This document shows positions 34,135 through 46,319 of a DNA stretch of 64,000 bases, piece after piece. Under the pieces are notes generated by a model. The model saw only the letters and a program-made list of their open reading frames with translations, was not told the DNA's origin and did not search any database. The DNA is taken from positions 2,516,501-2,580,500 of the forward strand of contig QVRM01002067.1 in NCBI GenBank assembly GCA_003439945.1, read 5' to 3'. How positions within the stretch are numbered: the stretch's first letter is position 1; each line of letters opens with the position of its first letter. The position numbers were made by a program, and so were the translations under genes. Origin of the DNA: Dermanyssus gallinae. Taxonomy: Eukaryota; Arthropoda; Arachnida; Mesostigmata; Dermanyssidae.

Positions 34135-36180
34135 TCCGCCTTTGGCGGTGAAAATGCTTTTTAACGAACACCCGGATTTGGTAGCGACAGTACTTCCTAA
34201 GGCAATGGCAAGTGGCAAAATGCCTAACCTGGAAAAGGGCGGAGGTGGTTTTGATTCTCAAAAGTAGCGGAGGGTACAGACCCAAATGTCTCTTGAACAC
34301 CCTGGCAAAAGGATATCAAGCAATTTTAGAACACAGACTTAGGGCGTTTGCGGAACAGAATGATCTTCTATCGGCCAACCAATACGGATTTCGCAAGAAC
34401 AGATCAGTTCTCACAGCAATTCAACGAATAACAACCAAAGCTGACTTGCTGCACAGTTTGCCTATATACAAACGGAAACTTCTTGTGGCTGTCCTTCTGG
34501 ATGTCAAAAACGCTTTCAACAGTCTGCCGTGGAAAGATATTTTAGAAACCCTGGTGAGAAAAGCGGTCCCTCCGTTTCTTGTGAGAGCCGTCTCGGGATA
34601 CTTGGAAGACAGAAGAATTTTTAACGGCACGGTGGAGATAGACATGACAGCAGGAGTTCCGCAAGGATCAATCCTGGGCCCCCTGCTCTGGAACATAACA
34701 TATGACGACGTCTTGAGACAGAAAGATCTCCCACAGGGAGTAGAGATGATTGCGTACGCGGATGACTTGGCCGTTATTATTCAAGCAAAAACAGAGGAAG
34801 AGCTAGAGTTAAAGACAAACATGGCTCTCCGGTCGACAAAGAAATGGATGGATAAAGCTGGGCTACAGCTGGCCCCGGAAAAGAGTGAAGCCATTCTCTT
34901 GACAGGAAGAAAAAAAGTGGGCAGCATAAAACTGATGGTGGCGGGCTAGGAGATCAAGCAAGTAACAGAAGCCAGATACCTTGGTGTCCTACTAGACAAG
35001 GGTCTCAGGGGCGCAAGTCATATCAGGAAATGCACGGCCAAGGCGGCTAACGCTATAGGCAAGATTCTTCCAAATTCATACGGGCCGCGGGAGTGTCGGC
35101 GACGACTATTAATGTCGGTTACCGAATCAATTGCACTTTTCGCGGCGCCAGTCTGGCTGCAAAACACCCTAAAAACGACGACGGCAAGAAAGGCCCTGAG
35201 AAATACGCAGAGAATAGGGGCGCTTAGAATCCTGCAGGCCTACCGTACGGTTAACACAAACGCAGCCCTGGTACTGGCTGGTTCCCCACCTTGGGACTTA
35301 ATAGTAAACGAAAGGAAAAGGATTTGAGGAGCAGGGGGTGAGTCTAGCAAAGAAGTTGAGAGGGAAAAAACGATAAGAGCGTGGGAAGAAGAATGGGACG
35401 CCATACCCATAGGATCACCAGGCCATTCACTTCGCTTGCTCATCCCGGACATCAACAAGTGGATAAACCGCCCGGCAGGGGAACTAAACTTTTTCCTTAC
35501 GCAGTGTCTCACTGGCCATGGTGACTTTCAAAGTTATCTCTTTCGTATAGACAAAGCTCCCTCGGTAACCTGCGTGCACTGTGCGGACGGCGTCAACGAT
35601 GACCCTGAGTACACTCTACTGAAATGCAATGGACTAGAGCAGGCAAGGACAACTGCCATAGCGCTGCTAAGATTGAAATGGTCCAGAGAAGAAAAAAAAC
35701 GAGGAGCCAGAACACCGGACCCGCCGAGAAGTAACATGAAAATGTTTGTGGAGTACATATGCAGCACAGCATCAGCATGGAAGCTGGGCGAGGGCAACTG
35801 CAGTGATGAAAAAGAAAACCGAGCTCGGCAGTACAAAAGAGAACGGATAGCGCTCACGACATCAACAGATGACGTGGCTTGTATTCAGATGGGTTCGCAG
35901 GTGTTGAGACAAGCACGTCAGACCGGTGGGGGAACCCATGAGTGACCCCGGCCAAATGATCCGGTAGGCGCTCGCTACTTCTCCTAATGGCCCATAGTAC
36001 TGTTCTATGGATATCTGGGCCATTAGAGAGTGAAGCTTAAGGGAGGAGTAGTGTTTAGTGGGTAGGGGTTTTGGCGGACCAACATCCAACCGCTAGGGTC
36101 GAGTCCCACACTGCTCGAGAGGGGGGAATACCTCGTACTCGTAGCGTGCGTATAAGCATTCACCCTCCTCCACAAAAAAA
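34135..36180 (+). mobile_element. R1-clade LINE, 5'-truncated, lightly damaged
   Basis: The forward strand encodes an RT beginning just before the fingers (LVATVLPKAMASGKMPNL), then RPKCLLNTLAKGYQAILEHR, LSANQYGFRKNRS, LLVAVLLDVKNAFNSLPW, AGVPQGSILGPLLWNITYDD and MIAYADDLAV, with its YADD catalytic box. A typical R1 C-terminus follows: LTGHGDFQSYLFRIDKAPS and CVHCADGVNDDPEYTLLKC. Lesions seen are a frame change near 34.23 kb and in-frame stops at 34947-34949 and 35325-35327; the three ORF segments 34212-34949, 35112-35327 and 35436-35945 share one frame. The endonuclease and ORF1 are absent. The 3' UTR ends in an A-run at about 36173. Confidence 0.85.
35984..36026 (+). repeat. Hairpin in the 3' UTR of the R1-like LINE
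   Basis: CTAATGGCCCA (35984-35994) pairs with TGGGCCATTAG (36016-36026). An inner CCATAG/CTATGG pair (35992-35997, 36005-36010) can form instead of part of the outer stem. It lies 39 bp after the ORF stop. LINE 3' UTR structures can be recognised by their RT, but this is inference. Confidence 0.7.
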
Positions 36181-36182
36181 AA

Positions 36183-36183
<1 letters not shown>

Positions 36184-36242
<59 letters not shown>
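36184..36242. repeat. (TA)n microsatellite at the 3' edge of the R1-like LINE
   Basis: TA repeats directly follow the A-run that ends the R1-like element and directly precede a SINE fragment. Confidence 0.95.
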
Positions 36243-36244
<2 letters not shown>

Positions 36245-36362
36245 CATAGGTGCACGAATTCGAGCCCCGCTGTTGTACGTTTGGATTTATGGGGCCCGCC
36301 TTACAAAGCAATGCGAAAACAAACCCGTGGACGTTAAATGTTGGCTGAGGGTCAGCCAGAAG
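36243..36362 (+). mobile_element. SINE fragment, tRNA-headed family, copy 1
   Basis: The fragment starts inside the tRNA-like head (AGGTGCACGAATTCGAGCCCC, where the B box is slightly changed) and continues with the shared body: GGCCCGCCTTACAAAGCAATGCG, then CGTGGACGTTAAATGTTGGC and TGAGGGTCAGCC. The A-box part is missing. Same family as the copies at 49078-49250, 50500-50665 and 62845-62992. Confidence 0.65.
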
Positions 36363-36399
36363 AAGTTTTTTGACTTCCAACTTGAACCTTGATTCATGA

Positions 36400-37891
36400 A
36401 ACTCCCGAGTAGTAATTCTTAGTAACGTGAATAAATCAAAGCATATATTTAATTCTCCTCAAATGACCAGTTTTTTGTGGCCGAAAGTGATATTTTATGC
36501 GTATGCTTACACAAACCTACAAAAGTCAGACAGTCGATTCCTGGCAAATCGAGCAATGTGCTATGCCCGTTAGAAAGAAGTAGTTGTTTAATGGCTTTTT
36601 TAGGCACTATGCCGCATGAATGAATGATGTCGATGTCTAATTTCCACTCGACTCTACGCAGTCCAATAAAATCAAAGTTAACTTTTCATGATATGCCTGC
36701 TACCCGTACTGCCAGCATCAGTACCGCCGTGGCTGTTGTTGCCTTAGTGGATTTCAATGGTCCCTTTCATGTGTGCGGGATACGAGTCGTGATCAATCTG
36801 TGACGATATGTTGGCGACGATATGTCACTGTCATCGCCGATCGGTTGCAATGGGGTTGTTTTGCCTCTGCCGCTAACTTCCCAATTTGATATGGTCTGCT
36901 TGTCAAAAGGGCTGAAGAGCATTCCGTGTACAAGTGCAAGAGTCTTTTTGCGGTCAGTCGTCACAGCAGACGCACGATTCGTGTGCAAAAGACGACTAAG
37001 ACAACGAGGCAACAGACAAAGCGTGTTGACGGCGCGACTGACGGTTTTTCAATTGTTCTTCTCGAATGCGTCACCCTTGGCGCATGTGGGCTGCTCAACC
37101 AGCAACCTCAACCAGTGCGCCATCGACTGTGTCTACGTGCCATCTTCAGCACGAGTGGTAAACGCAGCAGAAACAAATCAACAAGCAATGGCAACAGTGC
37201 CAGATTGAGCCAGATCTCGTTGAATCCGAGCCCAGAAGTGATCGACATGTCAGCATCATAAGGGATGTGCGTCGCCCTTAGCCACAAGTTTCCGCCGTAA
37301 CGCCACACCCGTATTGTTGGTATGGCGACCATGCACACTTGTCGTCGAGTGATGCGAGAGATTGGTCTACATGAACCACAAAGATCACGACGATATAACT
37401 TCGGCAGCAGTAGCAGCACCAAAACAACAGTACTGAGTTGACTACACGGCCCTCATACACGCATTGCAGTAGTCGTTGGAAACACGACGATAGGTGGTCA
37501 ACGTCCATCCAACAAACGCCCAAACTGCCGTTGGTGTTGTTGCTGCGGGCGCCAGTAGTAACACAGCAGCAGAAACAACAACAACAACAACAATGTTACA
37601 GTGCCATAGTCCTGACAACAACGGAGCAATATTTACAAAGCGTTGGAACAAGAACAACGACAATAATCATTACAGCAGCAAACACAGCACAAATAAAATC
37701 ATGGTATTCACATTGTGAAGAGTAACCACATCAAACGACGAATCCAACAACATATTATATTATATCACTTTAAAAATAAATTACCTACGGAAGTCAATAT
37801 GCACAAAATTATGCTTTTTTTAGGACAAAATCAGCGGCGATGGTTTATGCCGTCTTTACGGCCTGAAACTGCGTACAATCTTAGTACAGTA

Positions 37892-37932
<41 letters not shown>

Positions 37933-38540
37933 TTGCGTATCATGAGCTGTATCTCTTCGTGTATTTTGCATTATTCTGTGTTTTTGGCCTGGCTAACCTT
38001 AGTGTAAGCTTCATCTCTCATGCGATTTGAACTATTTGGCTTTCCCTTTGTCGTTTTTTCGTTTTGCATGGGTACGAGAATGCGCGAATATCTGTGCACA
38101 ATGGGTACCGCTTTCTTGAGGTTATTAATCTGTTGCGTGTGCTATGCTCTGTGCAAACGGTAGGCTAAATGATGAACGAGCATTGTGCGATGCTCGATTG
38201 TGACGGTGGAGTAGCGACTACTGGTTCGGCTTCAGAAAATCTCTGTCACTCGCCTGGAAAAGTTCATAGTCGTCTTTGTTGTTGTTGCTGTTTTCTTGAC
38301 GCTAGAGGGCGTTGACGACGACAACAACGCGGCGTCCCGCGTTTTCGACAACACTTCACATCGTTCTACAAGACGAACGAAAAATAAGAAAGCGAGAGGA
38401 TGATAGACAGACACGTGTCCATTGCGATGGCAGCGGCTTCGCAGCATCACGTCACGTCAGCCAGTTGAGCAAATGTGGCGACGGTGGCCGCGTCTCCCCA
38501 TCGTGGAAGAAGCAACGAACTACAAGATGACTCACGGGGC
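36400..38540. other. No confirmed gene; trinucleotide-rich block at 36.7-38.5 kb
   Basis: From about 36700 to 38530 base composition is richer in G+C with CAA/CAG/AAC runs (for example 37560-37592), resembling the block at 23.9-28.1 kb. Open frames up to 128 codons occur on both strands but are compositionally simple and lack splice context. A (TA)n array lies at 37891-37930. It may be a 5' UTR or promoter region. Confidence 0.35.
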
Positions 38541-38632
38541 TCAGTGAACCTGACTGCATGACTGTCGAAATAAACAACGTGACAGCCCGAAAAACAAATG
38601 TTCGATATCCGACCCTTGGCCACGGAAAAACG

Positions 38633-38670
<38 letters not shown>

Positions 38671-38757
38671 GACAATTGCGACTCTTGGCAACGGAAAGAC
38701 GCTCATGAAATATATATATATATATCCATTGAGACCGCTACACAAGAGAATGATTAC

Positions 38758-39480
38758 TGGTCTCAACAACATAGGACGTTCAATGGGGCACATTTTAAAA
38801 GACACACGAAGCGCCCTTTATAAATTACTGGATTAAGGGTATGCCCTACCTATCTGGTACGGAGTATTTGAACCTACTAAGGCTCAGGATCAACGCACTA
38901 CCAACGCGTGCCAGATTGGCCAGGGGACGCTCGTTGTAGGCACGGGTGTCATGCGCCTGAGACGTTGGCTCATGTCGCTCAGATGTGCGATACAACAAAC
39001 AAACAAACTATGAACAGACATGATGACGTCTGTGATCGCGTGGCGCGTCTTCTCCACGAGAGGGGTCATGAGGTGTTTCATAAGCGAGTATTCCGTCGAC
39101 CGGGCGCACCGGGTCTAAAGCCCGATTTCGTAATAACAACACATAGATTTAGATGCCGAGGTTTGCGGCCCGAACAAGGACCGGGCAAAAGCGCGGCAGG
39201 ACAAGATCACCAAATATGACGTCGAGTTACTAAGAGCAGCGCTCCCCGACCCGCAAAAACCTCGCAGGTTTGGATCCATCACAATCTCTATGAGTGGTGT
39301 ATGGGACTTCGAATCTGCAAGTACGCTCTTGGGACTCGGCGTCACGAAGAGTAATCTTATGGATCTTACCGTCTTAACGTTGCAAGGGACCTTGAGGATA
39401 TACCGCTCGCACCGAGTCCATAAGAGCGGGGGCTGCCATCAAGCAAGAACACGGACAGCTGATTCTTAACCTTACGTGAC
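38758..39480 (+). mobile_element. R2-type LINE 3' end (Cys motif and RLE), broken
   Basis: Forward-strand reading gives LRINALPTRARLARGR, a segment typical of R2 proteins before their zinc motif. Next comes CRHGCHAPETLAHVAQMC (CCHC knuckle), then RHDDVCDRVARLLHERGHEV and LKPDFVITTH, the KPD of the restriction-like endonuclease. The remnants KITKYDVELLRAALP and FGSITISMSGVWDFES follow in a changed frame. It is a different lineage from the KRPDG family elsewhere in the window and is much closer to classical R2. R2 normally sits in 28S rDNA; no rDNA is present here. Confidence 0.7.
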
Positions 39481-39739
39481 ATTTTTTACCACAATTTTTA
39501 TTAAGGCGAGCACTGCCGAGTGTGCAAACGTAGTGTAAATGACTAATAAAACATCACAACATTTTCTATATATATAATGAAAATTGCGCATAGAAACTAT
39601 ATATATGCTCAACAATTATCAACGTTTTTCTTTTCGAATGAATTCTTTGAACGCATTCGCAACGCGCGTGACGTGCTACTTGTTGAGCCTATGCGCATAG
39701 TGCCCAGATGTATGTATTATTTTTTGTAATATCTGTTTA

Positions 39740-40230
39740 TTTCACCGGTGTCATCATTTCCGTTTCGTTTTGAGGGTTGGAATTTGGCTGCACTCCAAAT
39801 CTGCACTTATCTGTTCACAACACGTCAACACGGCGGCCCTGCTGAAAGCGCTGTAGCAAATGTGTGCACCGAGTCAAGCTAAGTGCCTTATTAGTGTTGG
39901 TCAGAACTTGTCTTTAGATCTCGCAATCCAGAAACCATTCCGAGATCTTTGTCTTTACAATCTCTCTGAGGCTCGCGCGTGACATCTGAATATATCCAGC
40001 GAGCTGCCTTTGGGACCGACGAGCGTTTTTCTAGTTCATAAACGTACTTGCCCAACAATTTTCAAAGGTCTTAGGAGAACGCGGTCCGCCAGTCCGACGG
40101 CGATCACTGAGGTTCCCCAACTCACGAAATCTATACAGTTTGTTTCACAAAGTTTCGATTACGTTAAAACATCTCCGCAATGGTACGGCCCCGTTTCAGC
40201 TTCTAAATTGCAGTTTCCCTATATACATTA
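39740..40230 (-). mobile_element. Tc1/mariner-superfamily transposase relic
   Basis: Reverse-strand fragments RRTGGPRSPKTFENC, ARRSQRQLAGYIQMSRASLR (helix-turn-helix), SLTRCTHLLQRFQQG and TDKCRFGVQPNSNPQNE recall the DEKLFTVQ-type catalytic segment of Tc1/mariner relatives. Stops and frame changes throughout. Family distinct from the mariner at 9.7 kb. Confidence 0.55.
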
Positions 40231-40239
40231 GCATTAGCC

Positions 40240-41403
40240 CTTCTACCGACACTCAGAAATTGGAGTAGTTTCTATAATGTGTGATTGTTAGCTTACCAAA
40301 GATGAAAACAGTCCGTCTGAAACTTCCTCTATTCGCCCGACAGACATCGTTGGAGTAATTACGGCCAGCCGGGCAAAGCTCAGAATCGAATTTTGTCGTA
40401 TGTTTACAAAGTTGTCAATCAGCTTCGTGAGATTTGATGTCTATTGACTTAGGAGAAAGATTCGCCAAGACGCGATTCGATAACTTTCTATTTACCAACT
40501 GCTTACACATTTCTTCAATAATCGATACAATAACATACGAAGTTAACTGTACATTTAACCACTGTACATTACGTTCGATCACACAAAATTACCGTTTCGT
40601 CGCGGTACGATGGCAGATTTGACAGCTTGCCGCTGTGCTCATTCAAAATACATACATCTTCGACAAGTATTTTTACTAGCAGCATACACCCACTATTATA
40701 TGCTGAGATATAAATCTCCACAAGTCATTGAGTCAATTAGCTTTTTCTATTAGTAGTCTCACGAGCATTGCAGACTCGGGGGTCATTGTTCTTCAAATAT
40801 ATATATATTATCCTTGCCCCATTCCCGCACACCCATATTCAGGTGCTTGTATATATACCTTAGCTTACCTAACACTTAGTGAAACTATCCTTCATTTATA
40901 AAGTTTTGCGTCACTAGAAACAAGTACGCCCGCACAAGCGCACCCTGTTAGGTATACGTAATGAAGTTCATCACTTAGCACGTAGTGATCACTCAGGAAG
41001 AAGCAAATTAGCAAGCACTAAAACGTCATTTTAAACACAATCATAATGAAATTAATCAACTCGTCACACATCATCAACACCTCAACGGGCTGTTTTAGGC
41101 AAGAGTATTCAAAACATATCATTGTGACATGGTCTCTTTCGGCTGTTAGCCGCTCGTCTGTTGAGGTGAAAAAGGCTCAAGGGTTCCAACTTGATGCTAG
41201 TACCACGAATAGGAAGCAACCCCTGACGGAATTAACAAATGGCAACATAAGAATTCGTGCTGCTATGACATATTGCAGACTGGGTGCATCGTGGGCAGCA
41301 CGTGACACGTAAAGCCTCAATGTGGCTACATTGTACTAATATCGCACGTCCATTTTGTAATGCGATCTAATAAGAGTGCGCCAAAAAATAAAGTGAATAG
41401 ACG

Positions 41404-41449
<46 letters not shown>

Positions 41450-41706
41450 CAGGGTTTTGCAGACATATCTTGACAAAATCTGCGATTGCAAGAGCCCCAG
41501 TCATCCTATCGTCAAATCAATCAAGCCTGCGTGTTTGGAGAAATTTTACATCTCTTGAATTGCATCCTACATTAGCTACAAAACAGAACAAATGATATAC
41601 TAAAGATAGTTCTAATAAAAAAAAAAGATTTGCAATTCTTATATTTTGGCTTCCACGCGCAACTTCTCATTTGTAGAAGACATTTTCCCCCTTGTTCCAT
41701 TGGAAA

Positions 41707-41759
<53 letters not shown>

Positions 41760-42681
41760 TTTGAAGATTAGACTCCGCAGTTCATTCTGGCCCTGTCGCA
41801 GTCCCCTGCCGCCAGAGAGTTCTGATCCCGTCATGAGTTCGATCCCGACAGGACACATAGTAAGAGGATGCCAAGGACTTATTTGTTGTATAACCTAGCA
41901 ATTCTAAATAAATGTGAGCTTATTAAAGAACTCGCAAGTATCGTCACGAGCTTCTTCCCAATCAACTTTCGTTGGCTGGCCATGTCGCTACCACGCCGAT
42001 TGGTGTACATTCCACTTTCAAGCACGTCAGGATCGTTTCCATCATCCCCAACGCGGTTCCGTTAGCGGTGCTGAATTGCTTCTTACGTGTTACAAACAAC
42101 GTTGCTAACGCCAACGACATGCTGGCATAGATTTCTCAATTCGAATTTGCTTTTACCATTACGCAGAACAGCCCTGCAAGCCTTCTTGCAATTCTTTGCC
42201 TAACACTTCATTACATCCGAGTGCAGAATGCAACAAGGCCGCTCGAAACATCTACGGAGTGTTTCTACTTGCCTTAAGTAGTGGCACATCTGTGAATCCT
42301 TGGAAGAATGAGTTCTTTACCACGAGGCTATTCGTACCTAACTGAGTTATATTAAATCTGTTTCTGGGCTGTATAATCGTCAATAGGGCGCCCTTGGTAC
42401 TTCTGAGTATCCCAGTGCTGCCTTAAAATAAATAAAGTCAGGTGTTGCGCTGGGTCGAGAAGTTGAGACTTGTATCACCCAGATTTCGATTGCTGGGGGC
42501 CAGTTCCCTCTGAGATCTTGCACTTTGCGCCTATTCCCTATCTATTCTCATCTAATAGATAGATCATCGAGGCTGAAGCAGTGTCATGAAAGATACATTT
42601 TTACGCAGTGCCTTAATGGACACATATTGAATCAATTTTGCCGCCAGAACCGAAAAGGGGTTCTGGCGTTTGGAGATCTGG

Positions 42682-42731
<50 letters not shown>

Positions 42732-43040
42732 CAATGTAGTTAGCGATTATGGCTCAAATAGGATCAGCCGGTAATAAACCAGGGTAGTTGGCTGGATGAG
42801 CTGATCGGGCATTGAATAGCACCGGCTGTATCTGCATATCAGCGTGCGTTTTGTCCATTGTACGGTGTTATTCAGCCTAGCAATGGCAACAAACATTGTA
42901 GTTTCGAGTGATCTACAGTGAGAAAGGTGGTGGTGGTGGTGGTGGTGAAAAGTCCGGAGAGTTGTATGCTGTTATTGTGTATATTGTAAATGATGTCTCG
43001 CTATTCTAAGTGTGACCGTCATGGCGTCTCCATAGCAAAC
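40240..43040. other. No gene recognised; AT-rich with (TA)n arrays
   Basis: Unique A+T-rich sequence. TA arrays at 41410-41442, 41711-41758 and 42684-42730, and a 10-bp perfect hairpin (CGCCAGAACC, 42642-42651, with 42659-42668). No conserved exon seen. Confidence 0.5.
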
Positions 43041-43230
43041 ACGCCCGTTCAATAATGTTCAACCATGAGGCGCGCTGCTGCTGCTGCTGCGGCGACGCTT
43101 GTGCAGACGATAGATTGTGTTCGCCGCGGCCACCAGAGCTTCGGGGGTGGTGGTGGTGGTGGTGGCAGCGGCAGCACCAGCAGAAAAAAGAAGGAACACC
43201 AGTCCGTAATACCAGTCCGCAGATCGACTG

Positions 43231-43491
43231 CTAGCAAAGAGCTAAGTTCTGATATGAAAAAAGTCGCGTCCCATGGATGGGTCGCTTCGCAGGATCGCAG
43301 TCGGCGTCGCCTTCACCTAACTGGGATGGGAACTCATCTACGTCAGCGACCCACCTCCATAGCCGCTGTTCAAAAGCGTCCAACCAGTCCTGCCGAAGGT
43401 CGTTGTGGTCGTCGTACGCATCGGTATCGTAATTGTGTTCGTCATCTTCGTCATCATGAGAATCATCATCATCTTCACCAGCACCATACAA
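43231..43491 (-). CDS. Acidic coding-like segment, unrecognised
   Basis: The reverse strand reads YGAGEDDDDSHDDEDDEHNY then DDHNDLRQDWLDAFEQRLWR, an acidic tract followed by an amphipathic helix-like stretch. Possible donors follow (CTATGGAG then GTGGGT, or CAGTTAG then GTGAAG). There is no ATG in frame at its start, so if real it is an internal exon. The acidic tract may simply be repeat-derived. Confidence 0.25.
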   Translation of the reverse strand: MYGAGEDDDDSHDDEDDEHNYDTDAYDDHNDLRQDWLDAFEQRLWRWVADVDEFPSQLGEGDADCDPAKRPIHGTRLFSYQNLALC

Positions 43492-44055
43492 TCATAATTA
43501 CAATTATCCTAAGTAATGATAAATGACAGCCAACAAACCAAACAGAGACACGCTGCCTTCGGGGGGAGTTTCCGTCTTTGCCGTGGCTGCAAGCCACGCT
43601 CGTGAAGGTAACTACAGCAAGGTAATAGTTGCTGTTCTAAAACACACACGCACACACACACGGGTACTCACTCGCTCACAGCAAGCCGAAGATCAGAACA
43701 GACGAATATCGAACAAGTCACGAGCCACAACAATCCTGGCATGAAGTGACCTTCGGACTGCAACCAAGCCTACGAACGACTGAAGAATGGGCAAAACGCC
43801 GTTTAGTGAACGCTGTATTGTGAACGGATCTGGCTGTCTCTGCTCGCAGCTGCTCTGCGACAGCAGAACGAGCAGCGGCAGGTTGGGGGTTGCAGTTTGT
43901 TGTATAGAACATTGTATTGTGACTATTACTGTGATTTCTATGATGACTGTTATTCGTACCAGTATCATTATGATTATTATGGTCGTCGTCCTTATCATAA
44001 GTCTGCTGAACTTTTGTTTGCAGACAATAGTTCTGCGGTTTTGTTGCAGCACCCC

Positions 44056-44084
44056 CCACATACTAGTTAAAAGCTAGTATGTGG
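44056..44084. repeat. Perfect 11-bp inverted repeat
   Basis: CCACATACTAG (44056-44066) pairs exactly with CTAGTATGTGG (44074-44084), 7-nt loop. No adjacent gene end. Confidence 0.85.
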
Positions 44085-44533
44085 CTGCCTACGTTCCAAC
44101 AGCTGTACGCAGCCATACATATACTAGATTTTAACTAACAATAGTTGCAACAATTATGTTGCTGGCAGGCTAATGACAACAGTGATAACTAAACGCGTTA
44201 AAAGCCGATATATAAATATATGCGTGAGCGCGTTATTTTGTTATAAGCTGAAACGGAAGGCAGGAATACCGGTAAGGCATTTAAATATCAACAACCGGTA
44301 AGGCATTTAAATTTCAACATTTAGGGTGTGGAGGGGGGATGCAGTGGTAGGTTTAGGTACAGTATTGGAGAGCTGAAACTGACAGCACTGCTTAGCCGGA
44401 TCAACAAGTGAGCTTGGTCCACTTTTACGCATGAAGAACGTTGAGAATCTCGCCTCAGGCACATGTAATTAATTGCGCTCAATCGTGACATGCCTTTATT
44501 AAGTGAGCGTTTTTCACTTCGAGCAGTACCGAG

Positions 44534-44534
<1 letters not shown>

Positions 44535-44571
<37 letters not shown>

Positions 44572-44580
44572 ATATTTATA

Positions 44581-44644
<64 letters not shown>
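44535..44644. repeat. (TA)n microsatellite, about 110 bp
   Basis: Long TA array with small AT-rich interruptions near 44575-44590. Confidence 0.95.
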
Positions 44645-44647
<3 letters not shown>

Positions 44648-45489
44648 CTAATTAATTTCATTCCAGCAGAGAGAAGAGGTCGCTGGTCGGCGGTGTGGGT
44701 GAGATACCTGCCGCCACAGTTGTCGTTGTACTCATAGTGCTTTCTCATAGTTATCGTAGTAGCAGTCGTTATAGTGTTGGAGTTGTTAGTTAGTGAGCGC
44801 GGCATCAGCAGTGGTGGCAGCAGTGAACGCCCGCCCGCCCGTCCGTCCATCCGCCGTCACAGTCAGCGGCTGGCTGCTGCTGGTGCTGCTGCCGTCATCC
44901 CGGCTACCGACCACTCGTTCGGGTGGCAGCACGCCAAGCATTGGCTGTCTTGTTAATTGCCTAATGTTGGCTGCGATCAATCGATCGTAGATCGTAGGAG
45001 GACAAACGGGGAGAGGGAGACGAAGGAAGATGAGGAAAAGAAGGCGGAGGAGAAGGTGTTTGTGAGTCGAGAAAAGGATGGAGCTGTCGTCATCATATGC
45101 ACGTAGGGAGGGAGGGAGGGAGGGTGGGGAGGTGGGGTAACGTTCAGACGGCATCTGCTCGCCGCCCGACCGCCCGGCGATTGATCGGATGTTTCCGATC
45201 CTACTCGCAGTCGTAAACTGCCAGCAGCTGTTCAGACGTCGACTAGTTATCGTTGTTGTTGTTGTTGTTGTTGTTCAACTTGAGCTTCCGGATCGTCTTC
45301 TCCTTCGGCCCGCCCGCAGCATCTTCTTCTTCCGACTTCCCCACCCGTCTGCCTGAAGCCCCTAAACCGTCGGCGGCCGCGGCGGTGGCAAAGGCCTACC
45401 CGACCATGTGTCTGCCGTGTTTCCGCACACGTTCACGTCAACAGCTGCAGCAGTGGCAGTGAATTGAATCGGCCAACCCGCTCCGACTG

Positions 45490-46011
45490 ACGGGGCGATA
45501 AAATGACGGTTAAGTTCGGAAACCCTTGACAGGTTTAATGTTTCAAGTTCTTTTTTTAGCCAATAACAATAATAGTTTGTAACTGTTGCTTCAATCATGC
45601 AAACACAAGTGAAAAAAAAAAGAAATATATATATATACATATAACTACAGCTTGGCCGGCAAACAAGTAAAACCTGTATCTAGTGATACGCAGTGAAATT
45701 TAAATAAATATCACAGTTGACGTCAATTAAACTTCGCAACTTGCCGACAAAAGAAGAAAATTCTCAAAAGAGTTCTTGAACCGAACTTATCTAGTATATA
45801 TCTAACCACTAGTATGTCATTATTTTAGCATTTCGCTCATTTATCATTTACTCGTAGCCGTGTGCTTTCCGATCCAACGATTTTTGGCCATTTTGAACTT
45901 GACCGATCTCGCTGACTCGCCAGGACAGGAGTCTATGATCTTAAAGCATCGGAGGTTCTCTAGTCCTATTAGAAGTGTCATTGAAAGTATTAAAAGGCTA
46001 CTATACCACCA

Positions 46012-46049
<38 letters not shown>

Positions 46050-46310
46050 CAAAATAATTCTTATCGTAGTTTCCCTGAAGCTCGGTATACTTAGCATCGT
46101 TCGTTTTAGTTTATATTTATTAAAACACGTTACTTACAGAATTACTTACGTTTAACTATAAAAATTGAAACTCTTTTGGCAAGCAATGTTTGCATTATAT
46201 ATAACAAAATGTCAACAGTCGCGTAAAATGACTGGAATATACTTAAAATTACATATTTATCCTGATATTACAGTAGCTTTTTTACCCTGAAGGAAAACAG
46301 GGCTCATCCA
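45490..46310. other. No gene recognised; AT-rich
   Basis: A+T-rich sequence with a (TA)n array at 46014-46048 and no conserved exon. Confidence 0.5.
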
Positions 46311-46319
46311 ATATCTAGT

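Larger units (their letters stand above)
43040..45480. promoter_or_regulatory. G+C-richer, trinucleotide-rich block, promoter/5' UTR-like
   Basis: CTG, GGT, GTT and GAGG-type runs, CpG-rich stretches and repeat-encoded frames on both strands mark this block off from its A+T-rich flanks. It resembles 23.9-28.1 kb. One acidic minus-strand frame (43231-43491) is listed separately. No start site can be fixed. Confidence 0.35.

Noticed and set aside
44786..45154. 122-codon minus-strand frame with a hydrophobic stretch
   Set aside because: Low-complexity Ser/Thr/Leu content from repeats; the plus strand is open too, and no other support.
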